Origin: IDS-8 sp964491485
Lineage (GTDB): Bacteria; Pseudomonadota; Gammaproteobacteria; Steroidobacterales; Woeseiaceae
Direction of reading: 5' to 3'
DNA length: 64,000 bases
NCBI GenBank assembly: GCA_964491485.1
Contig: CAZBGV010000002.1
Location: 1 to 64,000, forward strand
Shown: positions 32,081 to 39,758 of the stretch, in pieces
Position numbering within the stretch: the stretch's first letter is position 1
How the letters are laid out: every line of letters starts with the position of its first letter
Notes under the pieces: generated by a model
What the model was told of the DNA's origin: nothing
The model's database searches: none
The model's input: only the letters and a program-made list of their open reading frames with translations
Made by a program: the position numbers and the translations under genes

Positions 32081-33062
32081 ACCCCCGCTCGCGGAGGATC
32101 AGCCGGATCAGCGCCGCCATGTCCACCGGGTAGTTCGTTTCGATGCGGTGGTTGAGCATGGGGAAGGCCGTCGCCATGACGTCATAGGGCAACACGTCGC
32201 GGCGGCCGTGAAACAGGGCGTGCGCCTTGAGCAACGGCGGCCAGAAACTCGAAGCGCGGGAGCTCACTCCGCCGCTGGCGCTGATGACCTCGCGGCCCAG
32301 GCCGCTCGCATCGAGCTCGGCGGCGGGATACGACGGGTCGCCTGGCCGCGTGGCGACCGTGATGGCGTTGATGAGATGAATGATGTCTTCGCCGAGCCTG
32401 ACCTCCTCCTGGCAGAGCTCCTGGATGCCCTTGAGCTCCTCGACCGTGAGGATCGGCTGCAGCCGCCGCAGGTTCTCCTTGAGGAACGCCTTGGATTCGC
32501 TCGCAATCTGGAACTCCACGTGGCGCGGGGGCGGCGTCCATTCGATCTTCACGAGGAAGCGCTGCTTGGCCGCGGCGTCGAGCTCCCATGTGCCCTCGTG
32601 CGAAAGCGGGTTCTGGGTGGCGATGACATGGAACGGCAACGGCAGCGCGTGCTGGTTCTCGCCGATCGTCACCTGGAATTCCTGCATTGACTCCAGCAGG
32701 GCGGCCTGTGTTCTTGGATCCGTGCGGTTCAGCTCGTCGAAGAGGACGATGTTGTTGAAAATCGGGCCTTTGATGAGCTGGAACTGCCCGGATTCGCGGC
32801 CGATGATCTCCGCACCGAGGAGATCGGAGGGCTTCAGCGTCGGCTGACCGGAAACACGCCCGGTGGTAATGCCGGAGATCGACGCGGCGAGCGCCGTCGC
32901 GAGGAGTGTCTTGCCTTCTCCCGGGACGGATTCGATCAGCACGTGTCCACGCGCGAGAATCGCAACGATCGTCGCATCGAGGCCCTCTTCGTGCCCTTTG
33001 ACGATCTTGCCGAGGTTGTCACGGAGTGCGCGCGCCTTCCCGACGGCGTGTTCGAATTCCAC
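32070..33062 (-). CDS. mxaR: MoxR-family AAA+ ATPase, MxaR-like
   Basis: ATPase of 330 residues, the usual MoxR size. Walker A is ESVPGEGKTLLA near residues 42-53; Walker B is NNIVLFDELNRTDP near 105-118; the sensor 1 strand reads VIATQNP; and the C-terminal lid contains AITVATRPG. The SVPGEGKT form is typical of MoxR proteins. It is the first gene of the operon and would drive remodelling of a periplasmic or membrane partner through the VWA proteins. In methylotrophs mxaR is required for methanol dehydrogenase activation. No dehydrogenase gene (mxaF or xoxF) is in the window. Confidence 0.88.
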   Translation of the reverse strand: MEFEHAVGKARALRDNLGKIVKGHEEGLDATIVAILARGHVLIESVPGEGKTLLATALAASISGITTGRVSGQPTLKPSDLLGAEIIGRESGQFQLIKGPIFNNIVLFDELNRTDPRTQAALLESMQEFQVTIGENQHALPLPFHVIATQNPLSHEGTWELDAAAKQRFLVKIEWTPPPRHVEFQIASESKAFLKENLRRLQPILTVEELKGIQELCQEEVRLGEDIIHLINAITVATRPGDPSYPAAELDASGLGREVISASGGVSSRASSFWPPLLKAHALFHGRRDVLPYDVMATAFPMLNHRIETNYPVDMAALIRLILRERGYAW

Positions 33063-33432
33063 TGATCTACCTACCCCTGTTTCGAACGAAGCGTGTATCT
33101 CGCTGCGGGGGAATATGCGGTATCCGCATCAGCCGTTGCAATGCGCCTGCCGGTGGTCCGTGACAACGCGCGCGGTTGCGGGACGCTCCCCCTGACGCCT
33201 TTGACGAACCGGCAGTCGCGCGGCTACTGGTGTCGCGCGGAAAGGCGACGAACAAGTTTCACAATCAACTTTGCGCTACCGGCCCCTTTCGATTCACGCC
33301 ATGCCGAAAGGGCAGCTCGCGCATTCTCGATTTTTCGCAGGCACTTCGAGCATACTCTGTCGCCTCGCACACGGTCAAAAGCGGAATTCGTTTTGACGGA
33401 AACGGATTTGCGCATCCATAGAGGAAGAATAC
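33063..33432. other. Divergent intergenic region between the mxa-type operon and the aromatic cluster
   Basis: The 370 bp hold no supported gene; short frames across it lack ribosome sites and family features. It must contain promoters for the leftward mxa-type operon and the rightward FAH-fold gene, whose ATG has AGAGGAAGAATAC upstream. I see no strong palindrome or terminator. Confidence 0.5.
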
Positions 33433-34311
33433 ATGAAACTGGTGCGCTTCCTGGCAGGCACGCGTGTCGGCCTCGGCGTCGTGGACGGCGATGTGATCCT
33501 GGATTGCGATCCGGCGGCGCACGGTCTTCCGGACAACGTCCCCGGAATCCTGCAGGGCGGCGCGCCGCTCATGGAGCGCATTCGGCGCATCGCCGCAAAT
33601 TCCTCCGCACGGTACCCGATCGATGACGTGCAGTTGCTTGCACCGATCCCGCATCCGGGAAAGTTTCTCTGCGTCGGGCACAACTATCTCGATCATATCG
33701 AGGAGCTCGGCATTGAACGCCCTGCGAAGCCGACGATCTTCAACAAGCAATCGACCTGCGTAACCGGCAGCCGCTGCGGGATCGTGAAGCCCGTCGTCTC
33801 CGACCACGTGGACTACGAGGGGGAGCTCGGTATCGTGATCGGACGCCGCTGCCGCCTGGTTCCGCGCGAGCGCGCCTCCGAGGTGATCGGGGGGTTCGTT
33901 GCCGTCAACGACGTCTCGGTGCGCGACTGGCAGAAGCACAGCCCGACCTGGACGATGGGCAAGTCGTTCGATACGCACGGACCGATCGGTCCCTGGCTCG
34001 TCACCGCCGACGAGATAGGCGACCCTCACCGGCTCGATATCAGAACCTGGGTAAACGACGAGCTGCGACAATCCAGCAATACGCGACAGCTCCTGTTCGA
34101 TTGCTGGTTCCTCGTCGCTTACCTTTCAACCGCGTTCACCCTCGAGCCCGGCGACATCATCGCCACCGGCACGCCGGGAGGAGTCGGATTCAAGATGTCG
34201 CCGCCGCGGTGGCTGACCGTCGGCGACACCGTACGGGTCGAAATCGAGGGCATCGGCGTGCTCGAGAACCCCGTCGTGGCGGAGCCCGAAAACACGGCCT
34301 TCATCGAGTAG
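33433..34311 (+). CDS. Fumarylacetoacetate hydrolase (FAH) fold enzyme
   Basis: FAH-superfamily C-C hydrolase, decarboxylase or isomerase of 292 residues. An N-terminal small domain precedes the catalytic domain starting about residue 75 (KFLCVGHNYLDHIEELG). Mg2+ ligands are the two acidic residues in VDYEGELGIVIG, with the Asp downstream in NDVSVRD; SFDTHGPIGPWLV and IIATGTPGGVGF are the other family blocks. Relatives hydrolyse fumarylpyruvate, acylpyruvates or open-ring products of aromatic cleavage. It is convergent with the gentisate-dioxygenase-like gene, and a second FAH-fold gene is at 35532-36458. Likely role: hydrolysis of a ring-cleavage product; substrate inferred. Confidence 0.87.
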   Translation: MKLVRFLAGTRVGLGVVDGDVILDCDPAAHGLPDNVPGILQGGAPLMERIRRIAANSSARYPIDDVQLLAPIPHPGKFLCVGHNYLDHIEELGIERPAKPTIFNKQSTCVTGSRCGIVKPVVSDHVDYEGELGIVIGRRCRLVPRERASEVIGGFVAVNDVSVRDWQKHSPTWTMGKSFDTHGPIGPWLVTADEIGDPHRLDIRTWVNDELRQSSNTRQLLFDCWFLVAYLSTAFTLEPGDIIATGTPGGVGFKMSPPRWLTVGDTVRVEIEGIGVLENPVVAEPENTAFIE

Positions 34312-34371
34312 CCCGGCGCCGCGCTTTCGCGGCGAGAGTGCCGGCCGGCGCGCCGTCCGGCCGGGCGCGGG

Positions 34372-35481
34372 TCAGGAAACCGACGCCTCCCGATAGAACC
34401 CGAGCTTCTCGAAGAGCGGGCGGTCGGAGTTCGAGAACAGCACGGCCGGCTCGCGCTCGGCATTGCTGATGCTGTACGGAACCCACGACGGGATGGCAGT
34501 GACGTCGAACCGCTCCGTCCGGAAGTCCTTGCCGTCGGGAAGGTGAAACGTGACGGAACCTTCCATTGTCACGAATACGATGTTCTCCGTGCGCCGCATC
34601 GCCTCGAGCTGCGACTTGCCGGGCACCATGCGGATGCAGTTGTTCATGGAGGGGAACGTCGGGCTGCCGTCGACCGGGTTGACGTATTCGATCAGCACGC
34701 CGTCCCGTGAATTGCCGCCGCCGCAGTCGAGAAGATCCTGCAGCGCCGCGCGCGAGCGCGCGTATGGATAATAAAGGAGCGAGTTGTCGGACACGGGAAC
34801 GTGCTCGGGGAACATCGCCTTGCGATGCAGCAGACCGGCGCCGTAGCAGCGCGTCATCGGTTCGGTGGTTTGCCGGATTTCCTGGTATGGCGTGCCGGCG
34901 GCGTCCTCGTACTCCTCGAAAAATCCGGCACCGATCCAGTGGGCCACGAGGACGTCCAGCCCGTCGTACCAGACGGCGTGCGCATCCGATTCGTTGTGAT
35001 GATCGTGCCACGTCCAGTTGGGTGTGATGACCAGGTCGCCGGGAGTCATCGGAACGCGGTAGCCCTCGACCACGGTGCACACGCCTTCCGCCGGAGCCTC
35101 GAGGACGAAGCGGAACGCGTTGGCGCTGTGCCGGTGCGTGCGGGCCTGCTCGCCGGGCAGCAGCAGCTGTATACCCCCGCGCAGCGTCGGCAGGGTCGCG
35201 GCCGGCATGAAGCCCTTCAGCGCCGGGTTGACGAAGTTGAGGTTCCGGCGCTCTGCTTCGTCGGTGGTCAGGAGATCGCTCAGCTCGAACAGCAGTGCCC
35301 GCGCTTCGCCGTACTTCCAGGACCAGGGCACGGCCGCGCTGACCGGTGACGATGTGAAGCGGAAGGCCTTGTTGCCGGTCGCGTACTTCGGATGGGTGGC
35401 TGCGAAATAGGTGGTGAAGTTGCGAGCCGTCAACTGCTCTATGAATGCATCCCGACGATTATCTGCCTGCTCCCGCAACAT
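34372..35481 (-). CDS. Gentisate 1,2-dioxygenase-like bicupin
   Basis: Cytoplasmic bicupin of 369 residues from the ATG preceded by AGAGGTG; a GTG nine bases upstream is the alternative. The N-terminal cupin (about residues 100-170) holds the iron site: ARTHRHSANAFRFVLE and later TPNWTWHDHHN, exactly the HxH and His pattern of gentisate and salicylate dioxygenases. The C-terminal cupin (about 275-345) has lost its His ligands, as in that family. Such enzymes open the ring of gentisate, salicylate or hydroxynaphthoate with O2. It lies between two FAH-fold genes, which would process the maleylpyruvate-type product. The substrate specificity residues cannot be judged by eye. Confidence 0.83.
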   Translation of the reverse strand: MLREQADNRRDAFIEQLTARNFTTYFAATHPKYATGNKAFRFTSSPVSAAVPWSWKYGEARALLFELSDLLTTDEAERRNLNFVNPALKGFMPAATLPTLRGGIQLLLPGEQARTHRHSANAFRFVLEAPAEGVCTVVEGYRVPMTPGDLVITPNWTWHDHHNESDAHAVWYDGLDVLVAHWIGAGFFEEYEDAAGTPYQEIRQTTEPMTRCYGAGLLHRKAMFPEHVPVSDNSLLYYPYARSRAALQDLLDCGGGNSRDGVLIEYVNPVDGSPTFPSMNNCIRMVPGKSQLEAMRRTENIVFVTMEGSVTFHLPDGKDFRTERFDVTAIPSWVPYSISNAEREPAVLFSNSDRPLFEKLGFYREASVS

Positions 35482-35531
35482 CACGATCACCTCTGATCTG
35501 CAAACGGCACGCGCCGCCGTTCTTCTTGCCG

Positions 35532-36458
35532 CTACTCGCCGATTACCGGGTTGACCAGCGCCCCGATGCCGCTGATCTCCGCCCTCAGGACGTCTCCTTC
35601 CCGCAGGAAGCGCTCATGACCGAACGCCACCTCGTGCGGCGTGCCCGTCAGGATCACGTCGCCCGGCTCGAGTGTCAGTCCGTTCGACGCCTGGTGAATG
35701 AGATCCTCTATCCTGTGCATCATTCCAGCCGTACTTCCGCTCTGCCGCTCCCCGGGGTCGTTGTCCAGGGTGAGCGTGATCTCCAGCGCGTAGGGATCCG
35801 GGATCTCGTCGGGGGTCACGAGCCACGGCCCGATTGGCGCGGCGGTATCGAGATTCTTCAGCGTCAGCCAGTGCAGGCGCGCGGAGTTGGGATCGGATTT
35901 CAAGGTCCGGCGATCGCGGAAACTGAAGTCGTTGCCGATGGTGTAGCCGGCCACGTGGCTCATGGCCTGTTCGCGGGGGATGTACTTTCCGCGCTTGCCG
36001 ATCACGACCGCCAGCTCGATTTCGCTGTCGCATTTCTGCGAGGTCCGTGAACGAAGCACCGGCGCCCGATGCGGCGTGAGCACATTCGGCATCTTGATGA
36101 AGAAGTAGGGCTCCTCGGACGGTTTCGTCAGGCTCGCCTGGGCGTGCGACTGGTAGTTCATGGTGACGCACAGCACCTTGGGACAGGGCCCCGTCGGCGG
36201 ATGAAAGACGATGTCGTCCATGTCGTGCAGCACGCCCCCATCCGCGCCGCCGCCCAGCCGCGCCACCGTTTCGCGGGCCAGCTCCAGCGCTTTCCCGCCG
36301 CCGGCAAGCAGGTCGCCCACGGAGCCGAACCAGTCCGGCGCGCGTCCGTCGAAGCAGCGGGCATAGGCGCCGGGGAGGTCGATCACGTGACCGTCTCCCG
36401 CAGCAACGCCCAGTCTCGTAGCAGTCTCGCGTCCTATGGAAAAGGTGAGCAGTTTCAC
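35532..36458 (-). CDS. FAH-fold hydrolase/isomerase, second copy
   Basis: FAH-superfamily enzyme of 308 residues from a GTG. Catalytic-domain blocks are VLCVTMNYQSHAQAS, CDSEIELAVVIGKRG (acidic metal ligands), GNDFSFRDRRT, APIGPWLVTPDEI and VILTGTPHEVAFG. It differs from the upstream FAH-fold protein throughout, so the two are not recent duplicates. It precedes the gentisate-type dioxygenase on the same strand and follows the alpha/beta hydrolase by 33 bp. The leftward trio hydrolase-FAH-cupin is probably one operon acting on a ring-cleavage intermediate. Confidence 0.87.
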   Translation of the reverse strand: MKLLTFSIGRETATRLGVAAGDGHVIDLPGAYARCFDGRAPDWFGSVGDLLAGGGKALELARETVARLGGGADGGVLHDMDDIVFHPPTGPCPKVLCVTMNYQSHAQASLTKPSEEPYFFIKMPNVLTPHRAPVLRSRTSQKCDSEIELAVVIGKRGKYIPREQAMSHVAGYTIGNDFSFRDRRTLKSDPNSARLHWLTLKNLDTAAPIGPWLVTPDEIPDPYALEITLTLDNDPGERQSGSTAGMMHRIEDLIHQASNGLTLEPGDVILTGTPHEVAFGHERFLREGDVLRAEISGIGALVNPVIGE

Positions 36459-36491
36459 GTCAGGCCCCGGAGTCCGCCGCAGGGTGGCAGG

Positions 36492-37292
36492 TCACTGCGG
36501 ATTCGAAAGAAAGGCGTCCAGCACCCGGTTGTACTCCGTCGGATTCTCCAGGTTGCTCACGTGGCCGGTTTCCGGGATGACGTGCAGCTGCGAATTGCGG
36601 ATGCCTTCATGCAGCTTCCGCGCGGAGTCCGGCGGAATGAACTTGTCGTCGCTGCCTGCCGTGATCAGCACAGGCACGTCGATCGTCGCGAGCACCGGGG
36701 TCTCGTCTTGCCGCGCGGCCATGGCTTCGAGGGTGGCCGCGTTGACCTCGGCGCTCACCGTGAGATTCATCATCTTGATACTGTCGAGCACCCACGGCCG
36801 CTTCTCGAGCACGGACGGCGCAAGCCTTTTCGGCGCGCCGGTGTTCACGAAGTGCTCCAGGCCGTGCTCCCGGATACTGGCAATCTGTTGCCGCCGCCGC
36901 GCGACGATCTCTGCGCTGTCGGCCTCCGCCTTGGTATTGCTGAGGACCATGGCCGATATGAGGCCGGGCTTGCGCGCCCACATGCGAAGTGCGATGTAAC
37001 CGCCCATCGAAATGCCGACGACCACGACCTGCTGCAGGTCCAGCGCTTCACAGAGCTCGATACAGCGCCGCGCGATGGCATCGACGGTATGCTGGTCGTC
37101 GCTGAACGACGAATCCCCGTGCCCGGGCATGTCCGGCGCCACCACCCGGTAGCCGCGCTCGAGAAAGTACGTGAGCTGCGGAAACCATAGCGTCTTGTTG
37201 TGGCCGAAGCTGTGGAGGAACAGGATCGGGTTCCCGGCACCGCTGTCATACCAGGCAAGCTCGACGCCGCTGAACAATTTCGTGTGCTGCAA
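36492..37292 (-). CDS. Alpha/beta hydrolase, enol-lactonase-like
   Basis: Soluble alpha/beta hydrolase of 266 residues. FLHSFGHNKTLW gives the oxyanion-hole region, VVGISMGGY (near residue 93) the nucleophile elbow with Ser, ITAGSDDKFIPP the catalytic Asp, and PETGHVSNLENP the catalytic His. The overall layout matches 3-oxoadipate enol-lactonases and meta-cleavage-product hydrolases. A TTG start is assumed. It heads the leftward group with the FAH-fold enzyme and the cupin dioxygenase, and is divergent from the class II aldolase-fold gene. Substrate not assigned. Confidence 0.82.
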   Translation of the reverse strand: MQHTKLFSGVELAWYDSGAGNPILFLHSFGHNKTLWFPQLTYFLERGYRVVAPDMPGHGDSSFSDDQHTVDAIARRCIELCEALDLQQVVVVGISMGGYIALRMWARKPGLISAMVLSNTKAEADSAEIVARRRQQIASIREHGLEHFVNTGAPKRLAPSVLEKRPWVLDSIKMMNLTVSAEVNAATLEAMAARQDETPVLATIDVPVLITAGSDDKFIPPDSARKLHEGIRNSQLHVIPETGHVSNLENPTEYNRVLDAFLSNPQ

Positions 37293-37478
37293 GGAGAGAA
37301 TCCGATCGTTGCAAGTGCAAGTGTATCCTCAGGAATTCTCTGGCATTCTGGCCACGGGCGATAAGGGTGTCAACTCGGCACCGGCCGTCGAGGTCGTCAG
37401 GCGCGCAGCGTGCGGTGCCGTATGCTGCGAATGCAGCGATTACGCGGCAACGCGCCTTGCTTCCCGGGGGACTGCACA

Positions 37479-38243
37479 TTGAAAACGACGCATCTCGAGC
37501 GCATCAGGAACGACGTCGTCATCGCAAACCGCATCCTGGCAGCAGAGGATGTGGTCGATGCGTACGGTCACGTCAGTATAAGGAACCCGGAGAACCCAAA
37601 GCATTTCTTCATGGCTCGCTCGCTCGCGCCCGAGCTGGTGACCCAGGACGACGTTGTGGAGCACGATCTCGAGGGCAATCCCGTCAACGGTGACTCTCGC
37701 GCGCTCTATCTCGAGCGGTTCATCCACGGCGGCATCTACGAAGCACGCCCGGACGTGATGGCCGTCGTGCACGCCCACGCCGAGGACATCCTGCCGTACG
37801 GAATCGCGAGCGGAACGCCGCTCAGGCCGGTCATTCACTCCGGCAGCTTCATCGGAGCTCGGATCCCGGTATGGGATATCGCCCGGAATTTCGGGGATAC
37901 GAATCTCCTCGTCTCGAACATGGACCAGGCCCGCGATCTCGCCCGCACGCTGGCCGAAAACAAAGTCGCCCTGATGCGCGGACACGGGTTCGTCGCCGCT
38001 GCGCGCTCGGTCATCGAGGTCGTGCGCATGTCGGTCTATCTGCCGCGTAACGCGCGCGCGCTCACCACGGCGCTGTTGCTCGGTGGCGAAATCCGCTACC
38101 TCTCCGAAGGCGAGATCGAGGCGCGCAACCAGAAAGCCTACGGCCCGTACTCCACGGCGACCTGGCGCGCCTGGGAATACTGGGCAAACAAGTGCGGATG
38201 CGGCCACCTGGCAATCCGGCACGAAGAGCCGGGCAAAGAGTAA
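37479..38243 (+). CDS. Class II aldolase/adducin-fold protein, possible dihydroxyphthalate decarboxylase
   Basis: Zinc-dependent class II aldolase-fold enzyme of 254 residues. A TTG start with CGGGGGA upstream fits the family N-terminus. The zinc ligands are visible in VVHAHAED (H-x-H) and RGHGFVAA (third His). In this superfamily a group that includes the 3,4-dihydroxyphthalate decarboxylases of Gram-positive phthalate pathways acts on aromatic acids. The gene lies 14 bp upstream of a 4,5-dihydroxyphthalate-decarboxylase-like gene and near a phthalate-dioxygenase-type Rieske protein, so an aromatic decarboxylase role is more likely than sugar aldolase. Inference from context. Confidence 0.78.
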   Translation: MKTTHLERIRNDVVIANRILAAEDVVDAYGHVSIRNPENPKHFFMARSLAPELVTQDDVVEHDLEGNPVNGDSRALYLERFIHGGIYEARPDVMAVVHAHAEDILPYGIASGTPLRPVIHSGSFIGARIPVWDIARNFGDTNLLVSNMDQARDLARTLAENKVALMRGHGFVAAARSVIEVVRMSVYLPRNARALTTALLLGGEIRYLSEGEIEARNQKAYGPYSTATWRAWEYWANKCGCGHLAIRHEEPGKE

Positions 38244-38257
38244 CGGAGGAGCTGCCG

Positions 38258-39253
38258 ATGTCCCGATTGCCGCTGACTTTCGCCTGCGGGCCCTACGACC
38301 GCATGGAGGCCCTGCGCTACAACCTGATCGACGTCGAAGGCATCGACCTCAACTTCCTGCCGATTCAGGCGCCGCGAGAGATCTTCGATCGCATGGTCGG
38401 CGGACAGGAGTTCGACGTCTCCGAGCTGTCGCTCGCGGAGTACGTCACGATGACGGCGAGGGGAGAGAGCCCCTTCATCGCCCTGCCCGTGTTTCCGTCA
38501 AAGGCGTTCCGGCACAGCTTCATTTGCGTCAATCGCCATGCGGGGATCAAGGAGCCGAAGGACCTTGCGGGCAAGCGCATCGGCACGCCGTTGTACACGC
38601 AGACAGCGGCTATCTGGATCCGCGGAGACCTGGAAAACGTTTACGGGGTCGACCTTTCCGGAGTGCAGTGGATCCAGGGAGCGGTGGAGAAGCCCGGCAC
38701 GCACGGTGACCCGCCGGCGCCCCCGAAGCTGCTCCAGCCGATCACGATCCAGCCCAACACCTCCGACAAGTCGCTGTCGGACCTGCTGCGGGCCGGCGAG
38801 ATCGACGCCATACTGGGGTCACGCATGCCGGATTCGGTTCGCACTCATCCCGAAGACGTCGCGCACCTGTTCCCGGACTTCCGGGACGAGGAGAAGCGCT
38901 ATTACGCGCGCTACGGCATTCACCCGATCATGCACCTGGTCGTGATCCGCAAGGACGTCTATGAGCGCAACAAGTGGGTTGCGCAGAGCCTGTTCAAGGC
39001 CTTCCTCGCGGCGCGGCAATGGGCCCTGGACGAGATGTACTTCTCCGGCGCCCAGCGCTACATGCTGCCGTGGCTGTTCGATGACCTGCGCGAGATCGAT
39101 GCGACTTTCGGCAAGGACTTGTGGGCGTATGGCGTCGAGAGGAACCGCAAGACGCTCGAGACGTTCATCAAGTACATGCGCCAGCAGCATTTCATCGCGG
39201 ACGAGCTCCCGGTCGAGTCGCTGTTCGCGCCGATTCACGGCCGGGTGGAGTGA
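38258..39253 (+). CDS. 4,5-dihydroxyphthalate decarboxylase-like protein
   Basis: Protein of 331 residues with a periplasmic-binding-protein-type fold but no signal peptide, as in the Pht5-type decarboxylases. The ATG has GGAGGAGCTGCCG upstream. Family features: FACGPYDRMEALRYNLIDVEGIDLNF at the start (broken here as CGPYDR and VEGIDLNF), FDVSELSLAEYV, KRIGTPLYTQTA and the C-terminal WLFDDLREIDATFGKD. Pht5 enzymes convert 4,5-dihydroxyphthalate to protocatechuate. The nearby Rieske oxygenase of the phthalate 4,5-dioxygenase type and ligJ/ligK for protocatechuate 4,5-cleavage make this function plausible, although homologues acting on other substrates exist. Confidence 0.82.
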   Translation: MSRLPLTFACGPYDRMEALRYNLIDVEGIDLNFLPIQAPREIFDRMVGGQEFDVSELSLAEYVTMTARGESPFIALPVFPSKAFRHSFICVNRHAGIKEPKDLAGKRIGTPLYTQTAAIWIRGDLENVYGVDLSGVQWIQGAVEKPGTHGDPPAPPKLLQPITIQPNTSDKSLSDLLRAGEIDAILGSRMPDSVRTHPEDVAHLFPDFRDEEKRYYARYGIHPIMHLVVIRKDVYERNKWVAQSLFKAFLAARQWALDEMYFSGAQRYMLPWLFDDLREIDATFGKDLWAYGVERNRKTLETFIKYMRQQHFIADELPVESLFAPIHGRVE

Positions 39254-39275
39254 CCCGCCGGCGCACCGCGGCCCC

Positions 39276-39758
39276 TCAGGGCGGGAACAGGACGCCCGTG
39301 AACAGCCGGTAGTCGAGCAGCTTCACGAAGCCGAGCCACATGCACGCCGTGGCTGCCGCGGCGATCGCCGCCGAGCGCAGTGCGCCTTGCCGGCCCGCCA
39401 TCCGGAGGAACGTGAAGATGAAGGCCGGCGTAGCGACGAGGAATCCTGCGAACCAGATGCCGGCGAGCAGGGCAACCAGCCAGGCCGACCCCTGCGCGGC
39501 CCGCGTCCAGTCCCCCGTTGCACGACCGCTCTCCGGCTCCGGCAGGCCGGCGGCCGTGCGTTTGCAGCGAACGAGCTCCCTGAGCCGGATGAGGAGCTCC
39601 GTCAGCGCGAGCGCCAGGAAGATCCAGCCGGCAAAGCGCGGGAAAAGGCTGCTCGCCCGGCTGTAACCATACGCGGAAACCAGCAGCACCGTCGCCGCCC
39701 CGGCGAACAGCAGCGCCATCAGCACACCGCCGACCGGCTTGTCGTACCTCGCGCTCAC
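39276..39758 (-). CDS. tctB: Tripartite tricarboxylate transporter small membrane subunit TctB
   Basis: Inner-membrane protein of 160 residues with four hydrophobic segments, the size and topology of TctB. The GTG start overlaps the TctA stop by 4 bp (GTGA). Helices at about residues 9-26, 38-54, 92-108 and 130-150 are visible; SSLFPRFAGWIFLALALTELLIR is the typical TctB second-helix block. It is the last gene of the marR-tctC-tctA-tctB operon. With TctA it forms the secondary, ion-driven carrier fed by the binding protein. Confidence 0.85.
   Translation of the reverse strand: MSARYDKPVGGVLMALLFAGAATVLLVSAYGYSRASSLFPRFAGWIFLALALTELLIRLRELVRCKRTAAGLPEPESGRATGDWTRAAQGSAWLVALLAGIWFAGFLVATPAFIFTFLRMAGRQGALRSAAIAAAATACMWLGFVKLLDYRLFTGVLFPP

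Noticed and set aside
33093..33626. 177-residue plus-strand frame starting in the mxa/FAH divergent region
   Set aside because: It runs off-frame into the FAH-fold gene, which has a good ribosome site and full family motifs.
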